In this document: positions 1 through 11,087 of the stretch, piece by piece
How positions within the stretch are numbered: the first letter of the stretch is position 1
How the letters are laid out: every line of letters starts with the position of its first letter
Origin: Eleginops maclovinus
Lineage: Eukaryota; Chordata; Actinopteri; Perciformes; Eleginopidae
DNA length: 64,000 nt
Direction of reading: 5' to 3'
NCBI RefSeq assembly: GCF_036324505.1
Contig: NC_086351.1
Span: 8,728,983-8,792,982 of the forward strand
Notes under the pieces: model-generated
Told to the model about the DNA's origin: nothing
Seen by the model: the letters and a program-made list of their open reading frames with translations, nothing else
Databases searched by the model: none
Made by a program: the position numbers and the translations under genes

Positions 1-143
1 GTGAAACACAATTGTAGTTAACTAACTAACAAAGAGGATTAAGTGTGAAGATATTTTTAAGAAACAGTTTCGCCATCATCACAGGTGGTTATTTCGTTAT
101 CTTTGGTGATGTCATTACTGATGTTGTTGATATGTCATTGCAG
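1..143 (+). other. rab5a: end of the last rab5a intron
   Basis: Non-coding sequence that ends in a 3' splice site, cattgcag, just before the rab5a terminal exon at 144. The rest of the intron and the upstream exons lie outside the window. Confidence 0.8.
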
Positions 144-259
144 CAAAAAAGTTACCCAAGAATGAGCCTCAAGCTGCCGGGGCCAGCGGAGGGCGGAACC
201 GAGTAGTGGACCTGACGGAGACGGCTCAGCCTACCAGCCGTTCCTGCTGCAGTAACTAA
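144..259 (+). CDS. rab5a: Rab5A small GTPase, terminal coding exon
   Basis: Rab5A is the early-endosome Rab GTPase that controls endocytic vesicle docking and homotypic endosome fusion. Only the last exon is in the window. It opens in phase 1 after an AG acceptor at 142-143, and reads KKLPKNEPQ, a variable linker, [18 protein letters not shown] and TAA at 257-259. [14 protein letters not shown] and the terminal CCSN are diagnostic of the Rab5 hypervariable tail. The two cysteines are the geranylgeranylation sites that anchor Rab5 to membranes. VDLTE...QPT fits Rab5A better than Rab5B or Rab5C from memory. The GTPase core lies upstream of the window. Teleosts may carry two rab5a copies, and which one this is cannot be decided here. 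Confidence 0.95.
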
Positions 260-1975
260 CCCGGCTCTTCCTGCTCATCCTTCCCACATACCCCCCTTCT
301 CCTAACTGAACATCTGGACATGGGCTCCTCGGCTTCCTGACGTCACACCTGACTTGTCAACCTCACTCCCCTGGAATAGCTAAAAGACTCTGTATAGCTG
401 CATTTCTAATACCTTTCTTTTTTTCTTGATGTTCTTTTTTTTTTTTTCTAAACTTTTTTTAAGAAGTGTATATCAGTATAATGGATGCATGTATCACTAC
501 AACGCCTAAACACATTTTTATCTTTTGTTCAGTCGGAAGACTTACCCCAAATTAGAAGAATGAGCGAGCGGGAAACCTTTGAACGTCTCGATTGTGTGGA
601 AGTGTGATTTTCTGATGAGAAGCTGTAGCCTCGTTTGTTATTTCACAGGGTTGACTGGATGCGAAAGTTGTTGCCTATATGTTCACAATCAGAAGAAAAC
701 CAAATTGTTCCCAACTTGCGATGCCTGGCTTCTCAGTCTGTTATGAGGCATCAATGTATTGAGACAGTGCCAGGAAAGGACTGTTGTTCAAATCAAGGAT
801 CGCTCCCTCCTAACATCTGTTACACAAGAGCACATCTTCATCCAAGGCTCCTAATGTAAAGCGTGTAAAATAAGTTTGGTAGTGTCAAAAAAAGTTGGGG
901 AATATTGAAAAAAGTATTGGTGTAAAACTGCCATGATCCACATTTGGCTTGCTATTATGCGCAAAGATATGTACAATAATATGGGTTTGTGAGAAAGCTC
1001 ATTACGCTAAAGTTGGCGGGGTGTAGAAAACCTAGAGCTTCAGATAGTTCAGGAACATCAGAAATGAAAACACCTTAAGGCCAACATGAGGCCGGTGTGA
1101 CAGGATTTTTTTATTTAACTTTGGCTTTCTATTTAACTAATGTTTTCCTGTTGCGGGTTCATCACGTCTATCACAGAGGCTCACGTTGAAAAGAAAATCA
1201 ACAGGAAATTTGATTACTGTAAAACTTCCTGCATTGTGAGTTGCAAAGACTTAAAGATACAACTTGTTTTATGTGAAATCTCATTCTGCTCTGTCTCTGT
1301 CCAGGACAGTAGTCAACCTGCATCAAACTGGGTGATCTCAATCTTAGGGATTTTTTTTAGAGTAGAGTTCAGACGGCACACGAACATAACATTGGACTAC
1401 TACCCATTGTCACAAGTATGTGGAAAAAAATATACTCTAACTTTGTTATAGGGTGCAATGTTGTTTTCTTCCTCCTTTAGCACAGCTTGCAGAGCTCATA
1501 CGCTCACAAGGAAACGATGTAGAGATTCCGAACAATTGTACAGTTCAATATTGATCTGCTTGTTTTCTTTCTTTTGTTTATTTTCATCCTGGACCATATC
1601 ACAAAATGGTCAAATGTTAAGCAGTGGTGGTCTTTTTAGGTATATGTAGTGTTATTAACAAAATCCCTCTCCGGTGTATTGTTACTTTTATCAGAAATGG
1701 TTCATGGTCATGTTTGAAAGGAACTTATATTTGCATTGCACATTGTTGATCATGTTTTAATTAATGACTGCCCCTCAATTTTATATGACGGACTGTATTG
1801 GACTTGCTAACCTACAGCTATAAGCAGGTAGCATAATTAACCTAACTGGTGGTCTCTCTTACAGCTTAATGAATTTTAATGATGTAAAACAGCATTACTA
1901 GTGATGGGCTGATCAGTTTTGAGTGTCTGAATACAACTTAATAAATTCAATAAACAGGTCTCTTGTATGCCTTTT
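260..1975 (+). other. rab5a: rab5a 3' untranslated region
   Basis: Sequence after the stop codon with no other gene signal. It holds a T-rich tract near 415-465. Two polyadenylation hexamers, AATAAA at 1940-1945 and 1949-1954, are followed by a GT/T-rich stretch, so cleavage near 1965-1975 is the best guess. That gives a 3' UTR of about 1.7 kb. Short ORFs inside it look like chance. Confidence 0.6.
1940..1954 (+). terminator. rab5a: rab5a polyadenylation signals
   Basis: Two AATAAA hexamers nine bases apart, with downstream T/GT-rich sequence. These are the first strong signals after the rab5a stop codon. Confidence 0.55.
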
Positions 1976-2415
1976 TGATCTGAATAGTTCAGTGGTATCA
2001 CATCAAAGTAAAGATGCTTCTATTGAAACCAAATTGTATCTTCATATGGTATTAGGTTTCAATATATTTTAAAAACTAAGCAAATAAATGATAAGCTGTT
2101 TCTTTTAGTCAGCGTGGTCAAAGTAAATGCAGCAGAGACTGTAATAATCCCATTTTGAGTTGTTTGGTGGAGATTTAAAACATACTGGATCCTCCAACTC
2201 CCATTATGCCATCGGTTTTTAGACCCTAGATGTCTGGGAAAGACCAACTACTTAAAACTCTACACCTTTGTTTTTTACAGGTTGATTAACAGCTGTTACC
2301 GTGGTTGTTAAACAGATGTTTAAGTGTAAAATCTAAGTGTTGTCAATGAATCGATAATATAAAAAATCAGTTTTTAGCAGCACCACTTCTAACCACATTT
2401 TTTAAAGCTCTGTTA
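1976..2415. other. short intergenic stretch
   Basis: About 440 bases between the presumed rab5a cleavage site and the pp2d1-like relic. I see no ORF, repeat or RNA signal in it. Confidence 0.5.
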
Positions 2416-3730
2416 TCAGTCCATGTCCGATGTTTCTTGTTCATTTCCACCATCTGCCTCCTCTCTCAGGTCTTGGATGTGTTCCCTGCTGACACTTCAC
2501 ACACTCCGTATCCTCAAAGTAGGCCTCACTAGATGAGTCCTCTGAACTCTCGACCAGGCTGATCACATGTTTGGCCGGGACTCAAAACTCTGCAGAAAAG
2601 ACCTCCTGCTCCTGTCAATTACCGTCCTCACAACCTCATTACCAGCCTCTCCGTCCAGCACTGCCCACACACCACGGTTGGCAACAGTCAGCAGATAGAA
2701 AGAGAACTCCTTTTGTGAGGCTATATTGTGCAGGGATTAATAACCGCTTAAACTTATGGTGACCCTCTTCTCATGGTAACCTTGATCATGTCCCACAAGA
2801 ACAGACACACACTGCTGTATTGAAGGGTCAGTTCACAAACTTTACCAAACATTATCAGACTCATCAGTCATTGAGATGTTTGCCGACAGACAAATTAAAT
2901 GGAGAATGAAATTGGGTTTATGGTGTCCGCAGCATTGAAAAAGTATATTAAAAAAGGTAAGAATCTTTTTGGAAAATCCATACAACATACAAGCTGTTGA
3001 ACGTTCTCAGAGGGTCTATTCTTTCAGACGTTGATCCCTGAAATCAGTTCTACTTGAGTGAATCTGAGTCTGATTAATTTAAAAAACAGGGACACTTTCT
3101 GAAAGTACACACTGCCCCATCTAAAAATAAACACACAGTCTGAAACCCATCAATGTCACTTAGACATCATAAACGTGATGAATGTATGTGATTCATGCCA
3201 TTTCTAAACATTGCTTAAGTTATGTGTTACTATTTCCCACAATGTGCCCTTTAATCATGTTCACAACCGCAGAGAAGCACTGCGTAACTTTTTACACAAG
3301 TTGGATGGAATTTAGCCTCCTTCACAGTGGAGCATTGTGTCACCAAAGGAGCATAAAACAAATGTTGGACCCAATGAGTCACCATGTCCCATGCTGCTTT
3401 GTTGGAAAGGCAGCCCATCATACTTTTTCCCTGAGAGTTAAATCACAACCCTTTGATGAAAAGTTCAAACATAAAGTGAATAAAGACAGTTTCTGATTAC
3501 AATCATTCCAGTAGGGAATCTAACCCTGATCTTTCCCACTGTCAAGGCGGACCGACTCTGTAGAACCACTTTCGAACCCTGGAAATGTATTTTCTGCACA
3601 GCGAAAGAATATGGCTCATCCTTTCAAAGCAAAGGCTTCTCCCAGCATGACTAAACGATCATGAAGCTGTTCAGTATAAGCCTTCTCAATTTGAAAGACC
3701 CCATTCAGGTCAGTGAGTGTAATCCAATGC
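2416..3730 (-). pseudogene. pp2d1: PP2C-like domain gene relic, probably pp2d1
   Basis: Reading the minus strand gives protein-like pieces in the order of a PP2C-fold protein, broken by stops and frame changes. Around 3610-3710 there is KAYTE...DRLVMLGEAF. Near 3265-3290 comes SYAVLLCG, like the strand ahead of the PP2C 'AVLCRNG' motif. At 2729-2749 KRLLIPA occurs, and after a frame change FYLLTVANRGVWAVLD at about 2653-2697. PP2C enzymes normally read 'LASDGLWDVL' here. The missing aspartates (N-R for S-D, A for D) suit PP2D1, which is a metal-site-deficient member. An acidic tail in two further frames runs to about 2416. RAB5A and PP2D1 are convergent neighbours in mammals as I recall, which matches the position and strand. 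It could also be a live gene with assembly errors, but several frames are needed. Family call moderate; broken state likely. Confidence 0.5.
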
Positions 3731-6417
3731 ACTTTTTCAAAAATTCACCCGTTATCTTCTCACGGTTCGCTAGCTATCTGTTTTATGTGTGCCGAAAAAT
3801 AATTGGGTTTTCATACAGCCCTGGAAACAATCAATGGGGCTTGGACACAACACCAGCCAATCATCAGCAGGAGGACAGAAAACAGGCCATGGAAAAACAG
3901 GAAGAACTTTATTGTTTGTTGAATGTTGAAGCTGATCGATACATTGCTATTTTGTTGGAATACTCAGACTTTGAGCTAGCCAATAACTATAAATGTAAAG
4001 TCAAATTGGTCTTTGTTTTTTGAAGATTTCAAACCTTTTAGATGAGATTCAGCTGTTAGCCGACCTTTTAACAATTTTCCTGGCAAAAATAAGACTTCTT
4101 TTACTTGGCAGCATGTGACTTTCTGCAGCCTGCCAAAGCAGGGAATAAAGTGGCAACAGAATATTTAATAGTTAGTGTCACATTTTGCTCCTAAGCCTTT
4201 GAACAAGATGTAAGAAAGTTTTCACATGTAAAGTGTGAAACCTTTTGATACATAAAAAGGTTTTATAACTCAAACTGGACTCTTTTTCTGGTTGGGACAG
4301 GATCAATTCATACCCAGGGCTGTCTGTCACAGCTATTTGAAAAGTACTGCTTTTTGAAAAAATTGAAATTGAAAACCATATTCACTTTTTGTATCGACAT
4401 ATCTTCTACATATATGGTCTAACCTTATCTAAATTGGGTTTTCTAATATAATTGGAGGCATTTTCTGAAGACAGAATTGGACACATCACTGATCAATCAA
4501 TGATAGAAAAAACCTTGTTGTAATAGATCACTTGCCTATGTTCTTGAGTAGAGCCATCGTTAATGTTATTAGATGCACCTGTGCTGTGACATCAACACAC
4601 CTGGATTATTCAACTAACTAAGACACACAAAATAAGCTTTGACTCCCCTAAAAATACATATAAGCAGGTGCATTTAGGTATAATGCTGTTGATAAGCAGG
4701 TTGTTCATCACAAGGCATTATTTATGCGGGTTTTCTTTCTACAAAACTGGCCTGACAAATTCTCCTCAATTAGAAAACAAAATGTCCAATTGTAATTTGA
4801 ACCATATCTGCTTAGGTCCCTATTACTGGCTTCTTAGAAACTCAGGGTTTAATACTTGTAACTGCAGTTCATCCTAGTCGCCACGTGGGGGCAGCAGTGC
4901 ATTGTATCTTTAATATTACCATCAGTAACAACATGTCTAGAAAAGAAGTCTGTTTTAAAAATACCCCAGAAAATAACATCCCTCTTTCACACTCTCACAC
5001 AACTGACGGATTAGCACTTAAAATGATGACCTACTGGACTGAGTTCAACTTTCCACTGAAGCTTTTATAAGTTTATCACAAGTTACACAACATGATGAAT
5101 CTTGACTTCAGCAAATTGTAGAAAGGGACCATAGAGCATTAGTTAGGAAATAACCTGCATATTTCACAGTGTAGTTCTTGCTTATTTTGAAACAAAATCA
5201 AGTTTAAAAGCACATGTTTATATTGGGTTCATTGACACTGCTGAGTGCACAAGTAGCTACACATATTTGCAAGTGTTTCCTGCACTGATAAAACATCACT
5301 GACAGAATAAATAAATCTGGAGAAAAGCGGGTCCACTTGGTTATGTGTATTGGGGAACTCACGCATCAAATCAACCATTGTTTGTGACAACTTTGGTTCT
5401 TAGTGAATCACTGCTGTGGTCTGTTTACTGCGCTTATTATGTATTGCGCAAAAAGTGCTGTTGGTGCTTCCAGAAATATAAAAGCAGGACTTCCTGTGTT
5501 TAGAAATATGAACGTTTGGAGAACTGCCACATCTGAGTAATTATTTACCCAGTCACTTTTGAAAATAGCAAAACAGTAATGTGAAAATGTTTTGAAATGA
5601 TTACTTATTTATGGTACCACCTTTCTACCTTTAGCTGTCCCCGAACGGAAATGCTAGCAGACGGGTAACATCAAAGTGCTGTTTGCCTGCCTGCATTTGA
5701 TACATCGAGGCACAATACAAGGTTAGACCTTCTGAAAGTCACGGCTGTTGCCTGCTGTGATCTCCATAGCCTGCGGCATGCGTCACCTGTCCTGTCTGTC
5801 ACAGGTAACCCTGGGACATCGTGTCGTCACGGTGACAGCCCTCATTACAGGATGGATGACTCAACCGGCTGAAAACATTTCCGTTATGTTCCTCGTGGTG
5901 TTATGATGTGCAATGTTCCAGTGATTACCGGGGGATAGGGACGTTTCTGAAAACTTTTAACTCCTGAGCTGCACACTGTAAGATATTTGATCCGTGTATG
6001 ACCTGCAGGCTGAAGAAGGGGCAGAGGGAGCTGTAACCACAGCGACAAACCACTGCAGCCCCAGCTCAAAAGCTTGTGTGGTTTATCACTATGTGCCTAA
6101 TGTTTATCTAATCCAGCAAACTCTCCAGAGGCCCACATCTTTACAGCATACAGGTCATATGGTGTTACTGTGCATACAAAAATAACATTTTAGGAACAGG
6201 CTTTGATATTATAGGCTACTTTAAGATATTATCCTTTGACATTTGATAGGCTTGTTTTATAACAGAACAGAACAAAAACACCTACTGACAAGGACTCTTA
6301 TCCAGCCCTATGCACTCTACACGTTATGAACAGTTTTTGCATCTAAGTCAATGCATTTTATTAAACAAAGGCACCAACAGAAGAACATTATTTTCTGCTT
6401 GCACGTATTAAGTATGT
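3731..6417. other. intergenic, nothing recognised
   Basis: AT-rich sequence with scattered short ORFs of chance length. The + strand ORF at 3661-4023 (120 codons) has no recognisable motif and overlaps the antisense pp2d1-like relic at its start. No repeat or RNA gene was identified. Confidence 0.4.
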
Positions 6418-6832
6418 ATAAGTATTAGCATCAAAGTATACTAAAGTACCAAAAGTAAAAGTACACAATAGGCAGATTGGTCCATTTCATAATAATATAT
6501 ATTTTGATTATAATTATTGATTCATTAAAGTGTTATCAAAGCTGGTAAATGTGCAGCTAGTTTTAATGACGGTGTATACTGCAGGGTAGCTTGTGAATTA
6601 CTCCAGGTGTAATTAATATCTTATTTAAGTGTAGATTATACTGTATTTCACATCATTAATACAAATCTGCAAGGTAACTTAATGTTCTTTCATAAATATA
6701 GTGGAGTAAAAGTACACCATTTACCTCTGAATTGTAGTGGGGTAGAAGAACAAAGTAGCAATAAGTGTCAATACTCAAGTAAAGTACAAGTACCGCTAAA
6801 TTTTACTTAAGTACAGTACCAATGAGTACGTA
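6418..6832 (+). mobile_element. teleost MITE, AAGTAxxAGTA-rich type, copy 1 (truncated)
   Basis: Dense with AAGTA/TACTT words at both ends ('aagtaccaaaagtaaaagtac' type on the left, 'caagtaaagtacaagtacc' and 'ttacttaagtacagtac' on the right). A characteristic core reads gattataattattgattcatt, gctggtaaatgtgcagctag and gtggagtaaaagtac. The same core recurs at 23250-24139 (inverted), 37266-37351 and 63800-64000. The outer terminal repeat (CAGTGGTGGAA type in full copies, from memory) is missing or diverged. It has no coding capacity and is likely hAT-group non-autonomous. Confidence 0.75.
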
Positions 6833-8002
6833 TTACACTTTTAAAATACTGTATACATTTTGTATATACTGTGTTTGGTAATTAAAATGTCAATAATTGT
6901 TTGTATGAATTGTTGGGTCATGGAAGAAGTATTCCTTTAACCAAATACTATTACTTTGAAATAGCAATGAGTTGTGTCTTATTTGAATTTCATACAGAGT
7001 TTTCATTCAATGAGCCAAATTCCTCAAGTGTATAAGAAATAGCAACCACTGTATAGGTGTTCTTTTTTCATTTTAAAAATTGCGAATATCACCAGAGCTG
7101 CATGTGCACAATTTCACCTGGAATTATCAAACAGTAAATATATCTTCCATTAAGTCAGCTCTTTTACCTTAACGTAAGTAGGACACTTTAATCCAAAGCA
7201 CCACAAGTATGATAAATGAGCAAACACAGTGAGCGTCGGTGGGCCGAGGGAATAAAAGCCTGAACTCAGAGAGCTTCAGTGCAGCTCTCTACCTACTGAT
7301 CTAACTGAAATAAGCTCAATAAGCCAGAGAAAAAGATAAAATCCCTCTCTAAACTGAGTTTTCACTCTGAAGGGCTCCAGGAAGGTTATATTAAGAGATT
7401 GTGATCTTCCAGACACCACCACTTTGTATAGTACCAGTGAATCTTTCATCCAGCATCTCCACCTCTTTTACAGATACTTTCCCTTCATATGGCCACCATT
7501 AAATCTGTTGATGTGTTTTACTTGGATACTTTTTTGCTTCCTTAAAGTGAAAAGGAGCAGTGTAAGTATTTACACCATCATATAGGCTGATATATGAGTC
7601 AGTCGTTGTCATAGAAGCTCCCCGTTTACAAGCTCCCCGTCCTTGAAATTTATCACACCTGTGTTCACACTCGAGTGCTCACGGCCGGACGGTCGGTCAC
7701 ACTGTGTGTTTGTAGCTCGGTGTTATTCATCAGGGTCAAAGTGTCCATTTCACTTGATTGACATCTGTTCGAGACAATAATTAATGGCTCAATAATTGTT
7801 GTGCCCTTCATATTGTCAGGGAGATTACGGAGAGGTTAGGTCAGTCTGTAACGCATGCTAATGGGATGTCACCAAATAACCTCGGCAGTAGTAAATACTG
7901 GACGTTGACTGAGGCGTGAAGGGATGAATGTTTCACGAATAATAATCAGGGTTTCTTTAACCTTTAAGACTGAAAGCATGGTTGTTTCATCAGAGCACTA
8001 GC
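6833..8002. other. intergenic, possible MITE scrap
   Basis: Mostly unremarkable AT-rich DNA. ggaagaagtattcctttaac near 6920 resembles a terminus of the MITE just upstream and may be a detached end. Nothing else was recognised. Confidence 0.3.
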
Positions 8003-8603
8003 TTAAAGTTGCCCTGGAATAGAAAACTGTATTTACCTTGGCATGGTTGAATAAGGAGAGTTTGGTATATTGAACTGACATACCGTGAACCACCAACACC
8101 ATTGTTTCGTCCTTCACGTGCAAATCATGAATATGCAGATCACAGCAGTAAAACGGGCGATTTACAACAATCCCTGTGTGTTACGTCACACACGGTAGTC
8201 CAGCCCCAACATTTGCATACACCAGCTACTGGAAACTCCGTAACGTTGCTCTCCAATTTCCGACCAACTGTCCGTTCTTCAAATTCATCAGTTTCCTCCT
8301 CCGATAAAGGCTCAAACATGTAAGGATGGATGCCAATATCCTCCATGGTTCATCTCTCACAGTTTCGCGAACTTCACTTACTTCTGTGGGCTCTGAGGCA
8401 GCCATGGAGCAGAGCTCTTCATAATTATTTAAATGAGCCCCCAAATAAGGCAATTCAGCTTGTTTCATTCTAGGACCAAATCATAGAGTTGTAATTCAGC
8501 CTGTAAAACCACATCTGGACATTATTTGGATCAACAACAGTTATATAACTTCTTTGTAGACATCAGAGAACAATTTAATAGATGCATTCAATGGCCACTT
8601 TAA
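8003..8603. mobile_element. TTAA-flanked non-autonomous DNA transposon carrying a P2X7-type domain relic
   Basis: Inverted ends AGTTGCCCTGGAAT at 8007-8020 and, read on the minus strand from 8599, AGTGGCCATTGAAT match at 11 of 14 positions. Each end is flanked by TTAA (8003-8006 and 8600-8603), which looks like a 4-bp target duplication. TTAA targets are typical of Kolobok and piggyBac. The ends do not start with the CCY usual for piggyBac, so Kolobok-like is preferred. The interior resembles a dispersed teleost repeat that I know from memory ('ccctggaat...atttaccttggcat...'). Confidence 0.6.
8140..8421 (-). pseudogene. P2X7 intracellular-domain-like coding relic inside the transposon
   Basis: On the minus strand one frame reads HPYMFEPLSEEETDEFEE, followed by a short spacer and a cysteine-containing stretch, VCKCWGW...CC. 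The PYMFEP plus acidic run plus Cys-rich tail pattern is that of the 'P2X purinoreceptor 7 intracellular' domain. That domain is found in many transposon-associated fish proteins as well as in P2RX7 itself. An initiator-like MAASEPTE lies just upstream in another frame, followed by gtaagt, which could be an old 5' splice site. The full set of zinc-binding cysteines (WCxCxxC in the family) is not intact, so it is probably non-functional. Confidence 0.45.
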
Positions 8604-8604
8604 G

Positions 8605-10413
8605 TTTGGTTTACGGTCTAAAACCTCTGAAAAGGATAATGTAAGTTTTGCCAGCAATGTTTAGTTCATGATGGCTAAACAAAAGGTTTTGATGGAGAAA
8701 ACAAGTTAAAGGAACACTATGAATAAGGCTTCAACTAGCAGTTATTCAACCATTTCTCTGCCAATTTGTTTTCTATCAACCTATTAATCTGTTCAATGCT
8801 GGTCTGTCCGTGGTCCTCTAATCACTTTTTCCAGTATGTATTTTACCAAATGTTGTCCTTTACCATCTTGTTTTGGGACTTGTCTTGAAGACAAAAGGAT
8901 TGCTTATGACCAGTGTGGTTTGAGGATTATGAACACCATCAGATTCTAAGGAAGATGAACAGTTAAACGGAGAGAGTGATTTTCTGTCAGCTGCTTAGTG
9001 TGAGTCACAATAACAGGAGAAGGCAATGCTGTCTATATTCATGAGCACTGTGATAACACAACTGTCAGACTAGTCCTTGAAATGTTTTGGATTGCACTCA
9101 TTCTGTTCATGTACACCTGTTCTGTCCTGTGCCAGAAGTTTTTAGAGCCAGGTGCAAGCCAGCATCTGACAGTTTGACACCTCTCAAGCTGTGTGTTAAT
9201 AAACCCAATCACACTGAGGATCACATCGTGTTTGCTTCTTGGACTAGTTAGAATTATTATTTGAATACTGGAAGACATGGAACATTAATTCCACTTCTCT
9301 TACTGACAGCATTTGTTTCACACTGAAATGTTCAGAAGCAGCTCACAATAAACATGAAACCAATTAAAACCTAGATTCTTGTTATTCACTCAATTAACAT
9401 ACAACATATTAAAAATATGATCTTTGTAACTTCGCTTTAGAAAAAGAGCCACTGCAAGGAACTTCAAGTTTGTGTTGATCCGTATCATAAAGGTTTTGCT
9501 AGCACATGATATGTCTGGGAAGTGAGTGACAGAAAGGCGCAACTTATTTTTAAGTAAACTTTGTTTTGGCCACCAATGTAAAACCATGTCATGCATAACT
9601 AGACATATGAAAATCAGAGGAAGATCAACATCAAGTTTCACCCTTGCTCTGTCGCTGTCCCTTTTAGCTTTCTTTCTTTCATTTTTGCTCTGTCTGCATC
9701 TTATTCATTTATTTGGTCGAATTTTGGGAATCAGGTGTGGTGACAGGCCTTAAGATTAACTGTTAAAAAATTGTCTTCTGAATAATACTCTTGTTTCATT
9801 ATGAAGGTCATATACAGGCTTCCGTATAAAGACGGTATGGTAATCCTGACTTCAGCTCAAGTCACCATCGGCCTCGCATATTTTTTATTGCATATTATGG
9901 ATGTTTTGTCTTCAATTTTAATTCCTGGAGCCAAGTGTTAACAGTTTTGTTTTTGTGATTTTGAGGCTTCAACAACTATGTAGTGGTTTGGAAATCCCCT
10001 CGAGTTTGGGTGGACTGAGTATGACATCAAATGTATGTTTTGAATTTGTAAAGGGGGGCGTGTTTAAACTAAAAGTGTCTCAAGTTGCTCTTTAAATGAA
10101 ATTACAAAAAAACAAACACATTTAGCTTCTTTCTGTTCACCTCCCAAATAGCAGTAACAAACACTCTGCAGCTGATCAGCTAGTAGCAGTGTGGGGATTG
10201 TACTTTTCATTAACATTTTGAAAACAATGGCACAGTATTGGCAAACTTGTTATGTACAATCTGATTTAGGGTTCAACATGAAGATTATTTATGTCAAAAT
10301 CTAAATGGATTAATATGTCCACCAACCAGATCTACCAAACTGCTGCCTGGTATATGAATAGAGACATATACTGTATTTTAATAATGATTCTGCTGTATGT
10401 GTGTGTGCATAGG
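8605..10413. other. intergenic, nothing recognised
   Basis: AT-rich DNA with short ORFs on both strands and no motif, RNA signal or repeat that I could name. Confidence 0.4.
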
Positions 10414-11013
10414 CAGATTTGTGAGCACTTCGAATATATGGTACAGGCTCTGGTCATCTCACGCCTTGACTACTGCAACTCCCTTCTGGCCGGTCTATCT
10501 TCAAGTGTCATCCAGCCTCTACAGCTCATTCAAAATGCTGCAGCCCAACTGGTCTTCAACCTGCCCAAGTTCTCCCACACTACATCACTCCTTCGCTCCC
10601 TTGGATGGCTGCCAGTTGCTTACAGAATATTAAGACACTGGTACTGGCCTCCCATGCTGTGAAGGGATCTGGTCCATTCTACATCCAAGATATTGCCAAA
10701 CCATACACTCCAGCACGTGACCCAGGTACACTTCAACAAAGTCACGCCTTTTGCTATCCTGGCTCCCAAACGGTGGAGCGAGCTTTCCAATGATATCAGG
10801 ACAGCGGAGAGCCTGCATATCTTCCGTTGCAACCTGAAGACCCACCTGTTTCGCTTATACCTCGGTGAATATTCAACAAAAAAAGTAATTTGAAGCAATT
10901 ATCTCAACATGGCTCTTGTTTTCCTTCGTTTAATCTTTATGGTTTATTGTACTTATTGTATATCGCTTTGGATAAAAGTGGCAGCTAAAGCTATGTAATG
11001 TGTGATGTAAATA
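10414..11013 (+). mobile_element. L2/CR1-group LINE, 3' fragment of reverse transcriptase ORF and tail
   Basis: The peptide ALVISRLDYCNSLLAG, then QLIQNAAAQLVFNLPKFSH and RSLGWLPV, is the C-terminal reverse-transcriptase region of L2/CR1-type non-LTR retrotransposons. The match continues with KTLVLASHAV, KPYTPAR, LAPKRWSEL and KTHLFRLYL. At least two frame changes are needed, near 10632 and between about 10735 and 10760, so the ORF is dead. The tail ctttggataaaagtggcagctaaagc (10969-10994) is the usual fish L2 3' end. It runs into a GT microsatellite. The 5' part of the element is absent. Confidence 0.85.
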
Positions 11014-11014
<1 letters not shown>

Positions 11015-11049
<35 letters not shown>

Positions 11050-11087
11050 TGTGTGTCTGTGTGTGTGAGTGTGAGTGTGAGTGGGTG
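11015..11087 (+). repeat. (GT)n microsatellite with interruptions
   Basis: Near-pure GT from 11017, then interrupted by TCTGTG and GAGTGT units. It lies at the 3' end of the LINE fragment. Confidence 0.95.

Noticed and set aside
2820..2880. gaagggtcagttcacaaac, like the 'agggtcagttcaccc' opening of a fish repeat
   Set aside because: The match is too short and does not continue into the known body.
3500..3590. tRNA-like stretch on the minus strand (paired ttccag/ctggaa ends, ggttagattccc T-arm-like motif, about 81 bases)
   Set aside because: The D-arm and anticodon arm do not fold, and the same bases fit the reading frame of the pp2d1-like relic. Treated as coincidence.
3661..4023. 120-codon + strand ORF
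   Set aside because: No domain or signal, and its 5' part is antisense to the pp2d1-like relic. Length is within chance expectation.
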